DNA from: Amborella trichopoda | Taxonomy: Eukaryota > Streptophyta > Magnoliopsida > Amborellales > Amborellaceae | Direction: 5' to 3' | Length of the DNA: 64,000 bases | Assembly (NCBI RefSeq): GCF_000471905.2 | Contig: NW_006500031.1 | Location: 14,166 to 78,165, forward strand | Part shown: piece by piece, positions 35,011 through 46,402 of the stretch | Numbering within the stretch: position 1 is the first letter of the stretch | Layout of the letters: each line of letters begins with the position of its first letter | The notes under the pieces: model-generated | What the model was told of the DNA's origin: nothing | The model's database searches: none | Seen by the model: the letters and a program-made list of their open reading frames with translations, nothing else | Made by a program: the position numbers and the translations under genes

Positions 35011-35204
35011 AATGATCCTCTAGGACCTTCCTCCATCCATATGTGTAAGATCCCAAAAGATCACTATTAAATTTGACACGGATTTATAGAAAAGTCAAGT
35101 CCCACACCTATGTGATAACTTTTTTGGAGATCCGTGCCAATTTTAATGGTGATCCTTTGGGGTCCTACACACATGGGTGGGGGAGCATCCTATAGGATCT
35201 TTAC
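35011..35204. mobile_element. 194-bp foldback MITE, copy 1
   Basis: Left arm AATGATCCTCTAGGACC then CCATATGTGTAAGATCCCAA, AGATCACTATTAAATTTG and CACGGAT pairs with the right arm. The right arm in reverse reads AAGATCCTATAGGATG, CCATGTGTGTAGGACCCCAA, GGATCACCATTAAAATTGG, CACGGAT. Nearly the whole element can fold. Confidence 0.75.
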
Positions 35205-35251
35205 TATCTAGTTTAAGATATCGTATTCTTTTTTAATATTTCTTAGTGTTT

Positions 35252-35674
35252 ATAGGTACGTTTGATGTAAGCAATTGTACAGATTTTTGGCACTGGAATT
35301 GCATCTTCGAATAAAGCTTAAGGTGTGCGTTGCTTTTGATTTTCTAAGTTAAACCCTAACCTAGAGGAAAAGAAAAATTCAAGTATAGTAACAATAAATG
35401 TTATTTTAAATATATTATCTTATTTAAAATTAATATATTTTTTATAATATTATTTTGCTAGTTGTTTGGGATGTATCTTGTGATATGTGCAATATTATTT
35501 ACTTGTTTAACTTTTAGGGTATTTTCATCTTTCGCTATTTTTGTCAAAAAAATGTGATTTTTAGCAAATTACTTTGAATAAAGAAAAACCAGTTTTTTCA
35601 AAAAGATAAATTTCTATGTAAAACTACCTAAGTTTGTGTTAGAGAACTTTACGACGGATACTACCAAACAACAA
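35252..35674. mobile_element. MITE related to the one at 58620-58939
   Basis: Shares TTTTATAATATTATTTTG, AGTTGTTTGGGATGTATCTTGT, AATATTATTTACTTGTTTAAC, CAAATTACTTTGAATAAA and the end ACTACCAAACAACA. The left limit is approximate. Confidence 0.5.
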
Positions 35675-35939
35675 ATACATTATTGTTAGATTAATGTTAG
35701 GGAAATTTATCAAAATACTTATAAGAGATGAACTATTTAACATTATACCTGAAATAGTAATCATACAGATTTTGATGTGTATTTTAAAATTAAATCAAAC
35801 ATTATATATAAAATGTTAAATATTCATCTCATGAGTATTTAGATAAAATTTTCCTAATTTTCTTAACATAGTAAACATCAACAATATTATTAACATAAAA
35901 AAAATGTAGGGATTTAGAGCATATTAAATGTATTGAAAA

Positions 35940-37590
35940 TGAGAATCAAATGATCTTGATGAATGATAAAGATGTCAACAAAAGGTAGAGAGTTTATTTT
36001 AAAAATTTATTAAATGACGAGCACAATTGGAACATAGCTGTAGAATTCTCCATTGGCATAACTAAGGGCGGATGTCATAGATACATTAGCAGGACTATGA
36101 TATCAAAAGTGAATGAAATTTTGAAGAGGCTGAAGATAGGAAAAGTTTTAAGACTACATAGGTAGCCCGATAAAGGTATAGAAGTGCATGAGAGAGATTG
36201 GCAATGACTAGTTGACCAAGCTATTCAACAAGGTGTTCAGAATAAATAAAATGCTAGATGAATAAAATAAATATATTGTGCTACTTATTTACAAGAATAA
36301 AAAACACATACAAAATTATGCGAACTATCTAGGGATCAAACTTATGAGCCATTATGAAGCTCTAGGAGATAGTGATTGAACAAGGACTAAGGCATGAAAC
36401 GAAAGTATTAAAAAACCATTTTGGTTCTATGCCAAGGAGGACAACGATTGAGACTATTTTCCTACTTAGGCAACTCATTGAGAAGTTTAAGGCTGAGGAA
36501 AAAGACTTTCATATAGTCTTTTATTGATTTAGAGAAAACTTATGATGGAGAACATCGAGAGTTGATTTGATACGTGTTGGAAAATAAAGGAGTTTCTAGA
36601 CATTACATCGACTTGGTGAGAGATATGTATGAAGGAGTGCTAACTAGTGTATGGATAACTAGTGGAGAAACAATTGAGTTTTTCAGTGACAATTGTCTAC
36701 ATCAACGGTGAACATTGAGCCCATACCTCTTTGTCTTAGTTATGGATGACTTAACAAGGCAATTGCAAGAAGAGGTACCGTAGTGCATGTTTTTTGTAGA
36801 TGACACAGTTTGGACTCAAAATGGCTTCAACACAAACTTAGAATTTTGGAGGGATGCTTTCGAATATAAAGGTTTTAAAATTAGCAGACTAATACAAAGT
36901 ATAAAATACAAATTTAATAATAATAGAAGTAGAGACAAGAAAGTAGTTGAGATTGACGGCAAGAAAATACCAAAAAGAACGTACTTTTGGTATCTTTGGT
37001 CGATAATCCAGGAAAATAGAGAGATTAAGGAAGATGTCGCACGTAAAATTAGAGTTGGGTGGGGCGAAGTACAGATGTACAGCTGGGATTTTATGTGATA
37101 GCTGCATATCAATGAAGCTGAAGGGCAAGTTCTATAGAACAACTGTAAGACCAATTTTGCTTTATAGAGCAAAATGTTGGGCGGTTAAAAAATAATATAC
37201 CCATATAATACGTATAGTGAAGACAAGGATATTGAGATAGATGAGTGGCAAGACAAAAAATGATAGAATTTGAAATGGATACGTTCACGAAATTTTAGTT
37301 ATAGCACCAATGAACAATAAGATGATAGAGGGTAGATTTAGGTGAAGTGCTCATGTGTGGTGCAGATCCAATACAACACCCGTTAAGAGATGAGAGTTAG
37401 TTCAAGTGACAGGCTAAAAAAGAGCAATAGATAGATCCAAAAGAATATGGTTGGAAGTAGTGAGAAAAGATAAAAGGTAGTATGGACTCACTGAGAATAA
37501 GACTCTTAATAGAGCAGAATAGCAGACCAAGATTCGTACAATCAACTCTAATTAGTTGAGAAAAGACGTTGACGATGATGATGAGTAAAT
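35940..37590 (+). mobile_element. Decayed RTE-clade LINE (reverse transcriptase to 3' end)
   Basis: Plus-strand fragments run in RTE order. ISRTMISKVNEILKRLK is near 36090, and the NYLGIKLMSH-like block near 36320-36345. ETIFLLRQLIEKFKAEEKDF lies at about 36450-36510, then FIDLEKTYD, and GLHQ-TLSPYLF near 36690. MFFVDDT is the YADD-box equivalent at 36787. LEFWRDAFEYKGFKISR, KLKGKFYRTTVRPILLYRAK and the terminal (GAT)n follow at 37565-37590. Stops and frameshifts are frequent, and the endonuclease part was not recognised. The element is dead and 5'-truncated. Confidence 0.8.
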
Positions 37591-37783
37591 CATCAACAAT
37601 AATAAAGAGGCCCTATGTTTGCAATTAAAATGTGAGAAATTTATCAAACTACTCATTAAAGTTGAATTACTAAATATTTTGCACGATTGGAACTACAACT
37701 CAAGACCATATTATGCCTTTTTTTATGGTTATTTTGAAATTAAACCAAAAAATACAAAAAGTGTTAGATTCTTTATTTTGAAA

Positions 37784-37974
37784 AATGACGTTGTAAGACC
37801 CTCTCACACCCATATGTGTAGGATTCTAAATGATCACCATTAAATTTGTCACATATCTTTAGAAAAGTCAAGTCCCACAGTCATGTGATGACTTTTCTAA
37901 AGATCTGTGTCTAATTTAATTGCGATCCGTTCGAATTCTACACATGGGTATGGGAAGGTCTCATAGGATCATTA
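37784..37974. mobile_element. 191-bp foldback MITE, copy 2
   Basis: Related to 35011-35204: CCATATGTGTAGGATTCTAA, TGATCACCATTAAATTTGTC, AAAAGTCAAGTCCCACA, and a mirrored right arm ending CATAGGATCATTACC. The two copies bracket the RTE LINE. Confidence 0.75.
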
Positions 37975-39028
37975 CCGATTTATCTTTTATGAGTAAATTG
38001 ATAAATTGCCCTTAAAATATTGTATCGACATAAATGTGGGTAAATTTCGGTTCGAAATATATAAAAAATTCGGACATCAGACCTCTCACTTTCTCCGAAA
38101 TTATATTCTCTGCCGACTTTCCCCTGGTGAAGAAAATTCGAAAATGGGAGCACTTTTCGAGGGCATAATAGTCATAATCGAAAAAGGCGACGAAGTTCCT
38201 TTTGGACTCATCCCTAAAAGGTCAGTGGGGTGTCGTGGTTAAGGAAGTAGAAGACAAGGGCGTTAATATAATTTTAGGAAATAATCGGGGCAGTATAGTA
38301 ATTTTGCCCATGATGGAAAGGTTGGGCTTTTAAGGGGTATTTGACCGAGGGTTTGACTGGATCTCTGATGTCTGCCATTGGTCAGGTCGGGTTGACAGAG
38401 TGCGTCAGAAGACCCCAATTTTACCTTTTCCTTGTTTTTCCTATTTTGTCTTTTATTTCGGTGATTAATGAATAATAATGGAAATTACAATAATAAGTTA
38501 ATTCATGCCAAAATTAAAAGAGCTGTTAATTGGTACTTATTTCCAATTTAGCTCGAGTAGCCCCTCCCTCCCTCTCTCTCTCTCTCTCTCCCTTTTTAAG
38601 ACGGTGTTTATTGGATGGGAGGCTATTTTTTTATAAATCTGTATTGGATTATTGGATCGATGATTCAAATCGAGTTTAGATTAGTGGTCTAAATAAATTT
38701 ATAAATAAATAAAATAAAATAAAAATAAAAATAAGTATTTATAATGTGGGGATTTAAAGGACCTAAGAAAACCCTAAACTAGCTTACAAGAAGAAGAAAA
38801 AAAATGTCTAAGAGGGTGGATTTGGGCCAGGACCCATAACATTTCAGAACCCACTTGATTCCCATATAGATTGACGAAAGTCATAAAACATATATTGTGC
38901 CTCATTTTACTTTAGATTACAAGAGAAGCATATCTTATGAGTATGTGTTTTTTTTTAACAAGGAGGCCACAATTGTCTTTGGTTATTAGATTTAAAGTCT
39001 TCTTATTATTAATCTTTTTGGCAAAAAA
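37975..39028. other. Intergenic, no gene recognised
   Basis: Region 38000-38430 is less AT-rich than its surroundings and holds a 78-codon frame (38006-38242) and motifs such as AGGGCATAATAGTCATAATC. It could be a solo LTR or relic leader, but I could not set termini. A (CT)n tract lies at 38569-38592. Confidence 0.4.
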
Positions 39029-39105
39029 TGAGCTTGGGCTTGATCGTTTAGCTGCTGATGTTTAATAATGCTATATTTTGATTTCTATTCCTACTGTTGA
39101 ACTAC
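39029..39105 (+). mobile_element. SINE copy, weak
   Basis: GAGCTTGGGCTTGATCGTTTAG, then GATGTTTAATAATGCTATAT and TTTCTATTCCTACTGTTGAA resemble the SINE at 15840. The poly(A) tail is lost. Confidence 0.45.
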
Positions 39106-39184
39106 CACTTAAAATCATATTAATGCCCTTCTCTATTAAAGAAACGAGAATATTTTTTTTTAAAAAAAATTATGTCTATTCAAC

Positions 39185-39285
39185 GTTACTCTATAACCAC
39201 CCATTTTGAAATTTTAAGGACAAAAATGATTGTGACCTCCATGTATAAAAGATAAATGGTCTTTTTGTAAACAATCCCTTTATAA
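39185..39285. repeat. Dispersed repeat family W copy
   Basis: TTACTCTATAACCACCCATT, AAAAATGATTGTGACCTCCA and AAATGGTCTTTTTGTAAACA match other W copies. Confidence 0.5.
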
Positions 39286-39686
39286 CTTATGCTCATGTAT
39301 TCTTTTTGTGCTTAAATGCTTCTAAAATGCTTCTAGTTCGAAAGTTTCGAACTAGGATTGCGTTTTTTCCTTTGGCACAGTTATTATTCCGGAACATAGT
39401 TTCTTAAAAGAAAAAAAAAAGCAATATGAATTTTAATTTTAAAATTTATTTGAAAAAATAGGTAGTTCAACTAGTTCGGAACTTAAAGCACCAAACCAAT
39501 TCTTTATGAAATTTGGTTTGGCACCTAAAGTTCGATTCCAAACCCAAATTTATTTGAAAAACCTACACTTCAATTGGTATGAAACTCAAAGCTCCAAACT
39601 TGCTTTTTTTTGTTTTTTGTTTTTTTCAAATGCATCAAACTTGAAGTTCTTAACTGAAAATTAGGCCAAAAAAAGAAATCACACTT

Positions 39687-39920
39687 AGAATATAGAGTTG
39701 GAGGTATTTTTTTGAGCCATTTAATATCAAATTGGATCGCTTAAGTTATATCACAAAATTCTATAAAACATAAAACATATAAGAGTTGGAGGCATTTTTT
39801 TGAGATTATATACTATAAGATTATTTATTTTTGATATAAAGAAATCATAATTACTTATAGTCATTTAATATCAAATTAGATCGAGTTGTATAACAAAATT
39901 CTCTAAAACATAAAACATTT
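39687..39920. repeat. Diverged local duplication
   Basis: CATTTAATATCAAATTGGAT, then CAAAATTCTATAAAACATAAAAC, and AGAGTTGGAGG-ATTTTTTTGAG each occur twice in this interval. Confidence 0.65.
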
Positions 39921-39944
39921 ACTAAATTTTGAATATGGTCAATG

Positions 39945-40035
39945 GTACTTTTACAACCACCCGATTTGAAGTATGATGAATAAGAATCATTCTTATCTCA
40001 TTGTACCAAAAATAGACAATTTATTTATGTATAAT
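39945..40035. repeat. Dispersed repeat family W copy
   Basis: TTTTACAACCACCCGATTTG and TCATTGTACCAAAAATAGAC match the W blocks. Confidence 0.5.
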
Positions 40036-40742
40036 TTTTTTGAAAAATAAAATAAAAAAGAGAAAAAAGAACATAAGAGTAAAATATAAAATATAAGAAG
40101 AACTCTTAAATATTTTAAAAATATATTAATAAAAATATATGTAAAAATAGATAAAAAGAGATATGGTGGGGACGTAAGTGTAAATAAGAAATACAAGAGG
40201 GGTGATTGATGAAAAAAATATGTAAGCAGAAAAATTTAAAAATAAATAAAAGCCACAGCAATACCACCTCGATCCTGCCGCCCTTTTCTCCAACACCAAG
40301 TCACATAACCCTCTCCTTTTAGGACAAACAGAACTTGTGACCAAAATACCCTCGGTCTCCTTTTCTGAAACTGAGGAGTGACGAGAATGCCCCTCATCGT
40401 ACTGTCCTGTCACTTGCCCCCAATAAAATATTATCGTATAATGACCAAATTGCCCTATAAAGCACTAACATGCAAGGGGTGTTATATTCATTATTTTTTA
40501 TAATTTTATTTTCTACTTTTTTTTTTTTTTTAAATTACCTGCTTTCCCCACATGAGAAGCACGACCCTGATGTACGGATATCAATGGTGGGGCCCCAGGA
40601 ACAGTGTACTCTTTGTTAATTGTTAATTTGTTAGTATGATCCAAAATATCAAATTTCATAACAAATGGTTGTATGGAATTGCATATAATCTTTTTATAAA
40701 TTTAAATTAGCGCAATAATGATAGGAATACACAAATAGAAAA
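40036..40742. other. Intergenic, no gene recognised
   Basis: Contains three more copies of the TGAC-AAAATGCCCCTC-type motif (GTGACCAAAATACCCTCGG, GTGACGAGAATGCCCCTCAT, AATGACCAAATTGCCCT) between 40337 and 40455. No coding signal was found. Confidence 0.45.
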
Positions 40743-41112
40743 ATGTTTATATAAGGGCGAGGTCTTAAACAATTAAATTAAGACACATCTCAATAATTCA
40801 TTAAACACAAGTTGTTTTGATTCCCAAAACTCCTCAAATTGATCATTTCAACCTCAAAATGTATAGAAATGAGAAAAAATGGATTTCAAGTATTAGCAAT
40901 AGTATATATTGTAATGCACTTTCGGATAGTTAATTTTTTAAGTGTTCATAGATCTGCTCGATCTACATTATTTTTTAAACTTTAAATTTCATAATTAGAG
41001 ATAAAAATAAAATTTAAAACCATCACAAAGATTGAAACAATATTGTTTGATACTATTTGAAGGTGTGCCTTATTTTGATTGTTTAGGGTCTTGGCCTTAT
41101 ACAAACCACACC
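40743..41112. mobile_element. MITE family Y copy
   Basis: ATGTTTATATAAGGGCGAGG, AGACACATCTCAATAATTCA and the end GGTCTTGGCCTTATACAAAC. Confidence 0.7.
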
Positions 41113-42848
41113 TTTTGAAATAATTGGAAACCAAAAGAAAATAAATAAATAAATGGGCCTTTCAAGGCACTAGAGGGAGGTGCTGAATAAATTTTTTTTC
41201 ATCTCTAAATGGAGTCGGTCCCTGGATCACCAGGGAATTGCTTTTAATTTCTTCCTGTCTGACTCGAGTGATTCCCAAGTCAAATTGGGTTATATATTGT
41301 AAAAAAATTAAAAATTTAGCATCCTTAATTACCTAAAACAAAAATCAGCGAGCTACTGATCCGGATATGAATTTTGCGACCCGGTTCGGATGGGTGATTG
41401 CAAAAACGTGAGGTCCAATAAGAGAAGATAGACTTTGGTTGGTCGAAACACAAAGAATTAAATAAACTGTGAAATGGGGGACCACAAATATTGGATGGCT
41501 TGTTATCTTAAGTCACATTCATATAATAATTTCTCACGAATGATTGGGAGTATAATTTTTAGGAAAAAAAACTTGAAAAAAATTTACAAATACAACGTGA
41601 AAAAAGTCCGTAGCAAATAGCAAAAACAAGCACTAAATTTGTTGCTTTGTAAAATCATCCAAAATTCAGAAAATATAAAAAACAACATTGAACTTGCCTA
41701 TGCCTTCAGGTTTTGTCTCTTGCATTGGTGGTTAGGTTGTAAAGGTGAAATATGCTAAAATTAAGAATAGATTACCTTCTTTATGCGGTTGGTAACACGA
41801 ATAAATAATAACACAAATACTAAGGATGATAATAAATATGAATAAATAATACTAATTAAAACAAGGGAAATTTATAGAATACACCTAACCTTTCAACTAT
41901 TTAACAATTTATCCTACTAAGTGCATTTTGATGAATTTCAAGATCCATTTTGACACGTCATTTGATGGGCTTTTTGAAATTTGATCAAAAGAATGATTGG
42001 CAATTTGAAATAAGATAAAAAAGTATGGGTAAGATGTTGATTATTTCAACCCATAGGTTAGTTTGATAATGACAATGATAAATAACACAAATTTGAAATT
42101 GAAAGGCCGGGATGTGCCGATGTGCAAGTCTAAAAAAAATTTCTCTTATCTTTTTTTGGGAAAATAATGCATCTCGAGCGTCTTAGTTTCACATTTGACA
42201 TCTATGGATAATTCCAACATTTTGATATAAAAAATCATGGTATACAATGTTGCGGTAAAATCCAACAAGAGAATAAACTTAAAGCAATTTTAAGTATAAT
42301 CTAATGTGGCATGGACAACATATAAAAAACCCCAAGAAAGTTATAGAAAAAGCAAAATACTATATAAAATAAAATGAAAGCCTGTCTAAGGTCAGTGGCT
42401 GCAACAATTGTAACTTTTTCACATAAGATTCTGTCCTCCTTTTTGTGTTGTGTTTACGATCACAATGAAAAAGAAAAGGAAAAAGGCCAGCCCCCCCGCC
42501 GGCCCAGAAAGAAAGCAATAGCATAGCAAAGTAATATTTTTTTTCCATTTCTTTTTCACTCGAAATTACCAAAAGCCTTCACAAAATCTACCCATCTCTA
42601 CAAATTATGAAGAAAAAGGCTATATGCAACCTGCTCCTCATGATTGATCCTCCACCACTACCCTACATCTGCCATATCCAACCTCAACAAGGTATAATAA
42701 TACAGGGCCTAAAGGACCCCAAATTATTAACAGTAAGATGTAAAACTTCATCCCACAACCACAAAAAGCTAATTCTTAATCTACTTTGAAAAAAGCGGTA
42801 GGGGCCTGTTTTTCTCACTGAATTACCTAAAAAAAACACGTTAATTGG
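41113..42848. other. Intergenic, no gene recognised
   Basis: AT-rich. Short frames at 42360-42881 on both strands resemble nothing known. No repeat ends were identified. Confidence 0.5.
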
Positions 42849-43205
42849 GTGTAGTTTGTATAAGGCGGAGGCCTTAAACAATCAAAGTAAGGTGTGCCTT
42901 CAAATTGCATTGGCATTGGAAATATTTGTGATGGCCAGAAATTTTTTTTTCATATCTAATTATAAAATTTAAAGCTCCAAAAATAGTGTAAACCAAGCAG
43001 ATCGGAAAATATTGAAACTTGACGGTATAAAAAATGCATTACAAGATGCACTATTTCCAATACTTGAAATCGATTTTTTGTCATGTCTATACATCTTGAG
43101 GTTAAGATATTCGTTTTGAGGAGTTTTGGGTATCGAAACAACCTCTTCTAGTGAATTTTTGAGATGCACCTTAATGTGATTATTTAAAGCCTCACCTTAA
43201 ATTGT
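42849..43205. mobile_element. MITE family Y copy
   Basis: GTGTAGTTTGTATAAGGCGG, AAGGTGTGCCTTCAAATTGC, then TTTTTGAGATGCACCTTAAT near the right end. Confidence 0.7.
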
Positions 43206-43209
43206 GTTA

Positions 43210-43387
43210 AAAAGGTTTTCTTTCAAATTACTCAATATATTTTATCTTTTATAATATTATCATTAGTGTTATTGTTGTTGTTGTTGCTGTTATATATATA
43301 TATATATAATAATAACAACAACAATAATATCAATAATGATAATAATATAAAAAAAATTATATTGAGTAATTTGAAGGAAAACCTTTT
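43210..43387. repeat. 178-bp near-perfect hairpin
   Basis: Left arm AAAGGTTTTCTTTCAAATTA then CTCAATATA-TTT matches the right arm in reverse, AAAGGTTTTCCTTCAAATTA then CTCAATATAATTT. Pairing continues through TTATCATTA and ATTGTTGTTGTTG. The centre is a (TA)n tract near 43291-43308. Confidence 0.85.
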
Positions 43388-43856
43388 GAAAACTGGTCGT
43401 AGAGTGGTTCTTTGGAAATGCAAATAAATTCCCAAACCTTCTGGGCATTTAATAGATGGTTGTGGTTGATTAACAATGATTGCCTACTATGGATAAGCAA
43501 CATGTTTAGACATACTAGAAACTTATATACTTTCTATTATTTCTTTTTATATTCTTGCTATAAAAATATTTAATATCGCTTTTATATTCTCATTGTAAAA
43601 AAATTTAATATCTCCCTTTTCACACTGTACAGATTTATAGTATCCAAAAGATTAATTTTGAAATTGGTATTTCTGATGCTTTAAGTCGAGGACACAATTA
43701 CTCATTTTTATGTAGCATATGTTAGAATCGATGGGAGAAGTTGATCTTTCTAAACCTTTGTTAAAAAGGGGCATGAACTGATTCTCGGTGAATGCATACT
43801 TTGGGTATCAAAAAAGCCTCAGAATTCCTTATTAATGATTTTCTTTAAAGGGGTAA

Positions 43857-43889
43857 GGCAGGGCAGGGCAGGGCAGGGCAGGGCAGGGC
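43857..43889. repeat. (GGGCA)n microsatellite
   Basis: Six to seven tandem GGGCA pentamers in otherwise AT-rich DNA. Confidence 0.9.
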
Positions 43890-44107
43890 GTTTACAGCTG
43901 AAGATTTTCTAATAAGTTGTAGGTCTTTCTAGGTGGGGTAATTGACTCAGACACTTTAGTCACCGTACGAAAGGTAAACACCCGTATCATAATGGGGTTG
44001 TAAATTTTGAGATTACTTATTTTTGGTACACACAAGTCAGAATCACTTTTAGTTATTAGATGCGGAAGTGTGCAAGAAGTTTTGTTTTAGACTTCATGCA
44101 TAAACAA

Positions 44108-44210
44108 TAATACATCCTCAACAACCCGATTTCAAATCTAATGGTCAATAATGATTGTGACTTCCTTGTATCAAAAGTAAATGGCCTCATTGTATACATT
44201 CCCCAATAAA
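44108..44210. repeat. Dispersed repeat family W copy
   Basis: ACATCCTCAACAACCCGATT, ATAATGATTGTGACTTCCTT and AAAGTAAATGGCCTCATTGT. Confidence 0.5.
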
Positions 44211-44284
44211 AATTACAACTCTTTAGTATGTTACAAAAATATGGGTATTAAATAAGGGTCAAGTTTGCATACGGATGCATCCGT

Positions 44285-44645
44285 AGGTGTAGAGGTAAGG
44301 TGCACCTTCAAATTTTATCTTGGTATATAGTTTTGATGTAAAATGTTCTTAGGATTATCTCAAAATCTATTTTTATATCTAATTATAAAATTTTAAATTT
44401 CAAAAATAGTTAAAATCAAGTAGATCTATAAACATATGAAAATCTTGAAAATGGATGGTGTAGATAATATGTTGTAAAATACACCATTTCTGAGACTTAA
44501 ATTTTTTTTTATTTTTTATAGTCATACATCTCGATGTCAAGATGATCAATCAATAAGTTTTTCAACATTAAAATTACCTTTTCCGATAGATTTTTGAGGG
44601 GCATCCGTAGTTCTACATTATAAGGTAGAATCCTTATATAAACTT
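44285..44645. mobile_element. MITE family Y copy
   Basis: AGGTAAGGTGCACCTTCAAA, TGTTCTTAGGATTATCTC, AAGTAGATCTATAAACATAT and TAAGGTAGAATCCTTATATA. It supplies the empty-site comparison for the PMD element insertion. Confidence 0.75.
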
Positions 44646-44660
44646 CTTCCATTAAATAAA

Positions 44661-45052
44661 GGAAAAAGTTTATACGATGCTGAGGCTCTAAACAATCAAA
44701 TTAGAGTGCACCTAAAAAATTTGACTATAAGAGGTTATTTTGATGTTCACGAATCTTCAAATTGATCATCTCGATATCAAGATGCATGGACATAAGAAAA
44801 AAATGAATTTCAAGTCCCGAAAATAGTACATCTTATAATGCACTCTTGGACCATCAATTTTCAAGATTTTTAAGTTTTCATATATCTGCTTGATTTATAC
44901 TATTTTTGAAGATTTAAATTTTATAATTAGATATGAAAATTATATTTTGAGGCTATCAAAAAGATTAAGTATTGAAACCACATCTCTCGATACTATTTGA
45001 AGGTATGCTCTACTTTGATTGTTTAGAGCTTCGGCTCTATACAAACTACACC
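44661..45052. mobile_element. MITE family Y copy
   Basis: GGAAAAAGTTTATACGATGC, TAGAGTGCACCTAAAAAATT and the end CTTCGGCTCTATACAAACTA. Confidence 0.7.
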
Positions 45053-45066
45053 CTTAAATAAAGGAA

Positions 45067-46006
45067 AATGGTTTGATAGGGTTGTAACTCTGTTAAAATA
45101 AGTAAAGCCTCACCCCAAACCTCACCAAAAATTGCAGTTTCTGAGTAAAAAAGCCTTCAAATCTGTCATCTCAACTCAGCATTGGCCATGATGGTTGTGA
45201 AAACAAAACTTAAAAGTTCAAGTCCTAAAAGTAGTATATATTATAATACATTATCTTGACTATCCATTTTCCCCTAAAAATAAGTGCTCATAGATCCGTT
45301 AGAGTTGCACCGACTTTTTTTTTTTTTAAGATCTATATCATTTTTTGAGAAAATTGGTTTTCAAGCCATTATGGAGATTTCAACGCCCATAGTGCTTTTC
45401 AGATGAGGACTTGACGTGAGGCTTTACTTTGTTTTCATTAGTATTCGCAAAATCGATCCGGAACGGTTAACCGAACATGGGGCCGGAAGCAGTTTAACTG
45501 GCCTAACCGGTAAACTAGTCGATACAACCGTTCTAACGGGGCAAGTCTCGGGCAGTCAAAAAATTGTTAGAAAAAAATTAAAGAAGGCACAAAAAAAAAA
45601 GAATCTACTAAAATGTGAAACAAATGATTAAAACAAAACACATTCAAATGAAGTTGAAAATTAATGAAAAAGGGATTTAAAAAAATCGATTTGTGTCTAA
45701 GGGTATTTTTTAATTTTTTTTTAAAAAAGATGTGAAAATATAAAAACAAGTATTAAGGACCAAAACAGTCTTTACTATAATGTAAAAAATATTAAAAAAA
45801 TACATTACAAACTAAATTCCTTATTTTTGAGATTTTATATACATTTTTTTAATTATGTTTTTTTAAAATACCAGTCGATCACCAAAACTGCCCAAAACCA
45901 GAACCGGCAAGTGGCCGGTTCCGATCTAACCGGCCGGTTATCGATTAGATTGCCCAGTTTTTTCCAAATGGGTTTTCATAGAGCCCAATCCTTATAGAAA
46001 CTGCAT
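45067..46006. mobile_element. MITE family X copy, split by a hAT-type insertion
   Basis: Left part 45067-45438 (ATGGTTTGATAGGGTTGTAA and onwards) and right part 45972-46006 (ending CTTATAGAAACTGCAT) make one X copy. Its neighbour at 46013-46402 is uninterrupted at the same point. Confidence 0.75.
45439..45971. mobile_element. 533-bp hAT-type non-autonomous element with perfect 8-bp target duplication
   Basis: Flanked by GTTTTCAT at 45431-45438 and 45972-45979. The paralogous MITE at 46013 has only one copy of this site. The ends are rich in CCGGTT/AACCGG motifs (AACGGTTAACCG left, AACCGGCCGGTTATCGATTA right). Terminal inverted repeats are imperfect. The 8-bp duplication and motif content fit hAT MITEs. 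No ORF of note lies inside. Confidence 0.8.
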
Positions 46007-46012
46007 CCAAGA

Positions 46013-46402
46013 AAATGTTTTGATGGGATTGCAACCCTATCAAAATAAGTAAAGCCTCACCATAAAACTCATCTAAAATTGTAGTTTGAGTTGGAAAACC
46101 ATCAAAGCAATCATTGTGGTCTTGACCATTATAATTGTGGAAAAAAAAAAAAGAATTCAAGCGGTAAAAAGAGTGTTTATTATAACATATTATCTTAACT
46201 GTCCATCTCACTCAAAAATTAATTGTTCATGAATCCGCAAGATTTGTACTATTTTTTGAGCTTCAAATTTCATAGTCGGTGTTGGAAATTAATTTTATAA
46301 CAATCATGGAGATTTCCAATTGCCAAAGTGCTTTCTAGACGAGGGTCTAGAGGTGAGGCTTAACTTTGTTTTTATGAAGCCTAGGCCCTATAGAAACTGC
46401 AT
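46013..46402. mobile_element. MITE family X copy
   Basis: ATGTTTTGATGGGATTGCAA at the left, GAGGTGAGGCTTAACTTTG and CCTAGGCCCTATAGAAACTG at the right. It directly abuts the previous X copy in the same orientation. Confidence 0.75.

Noticed and set aside
36787..37098. 103-codon plus-strand ORF as an independent gene
   Set aside because: It is the YADD-box and thumb part of the decayed RTE LINE, continuous with the motifs on both sides.
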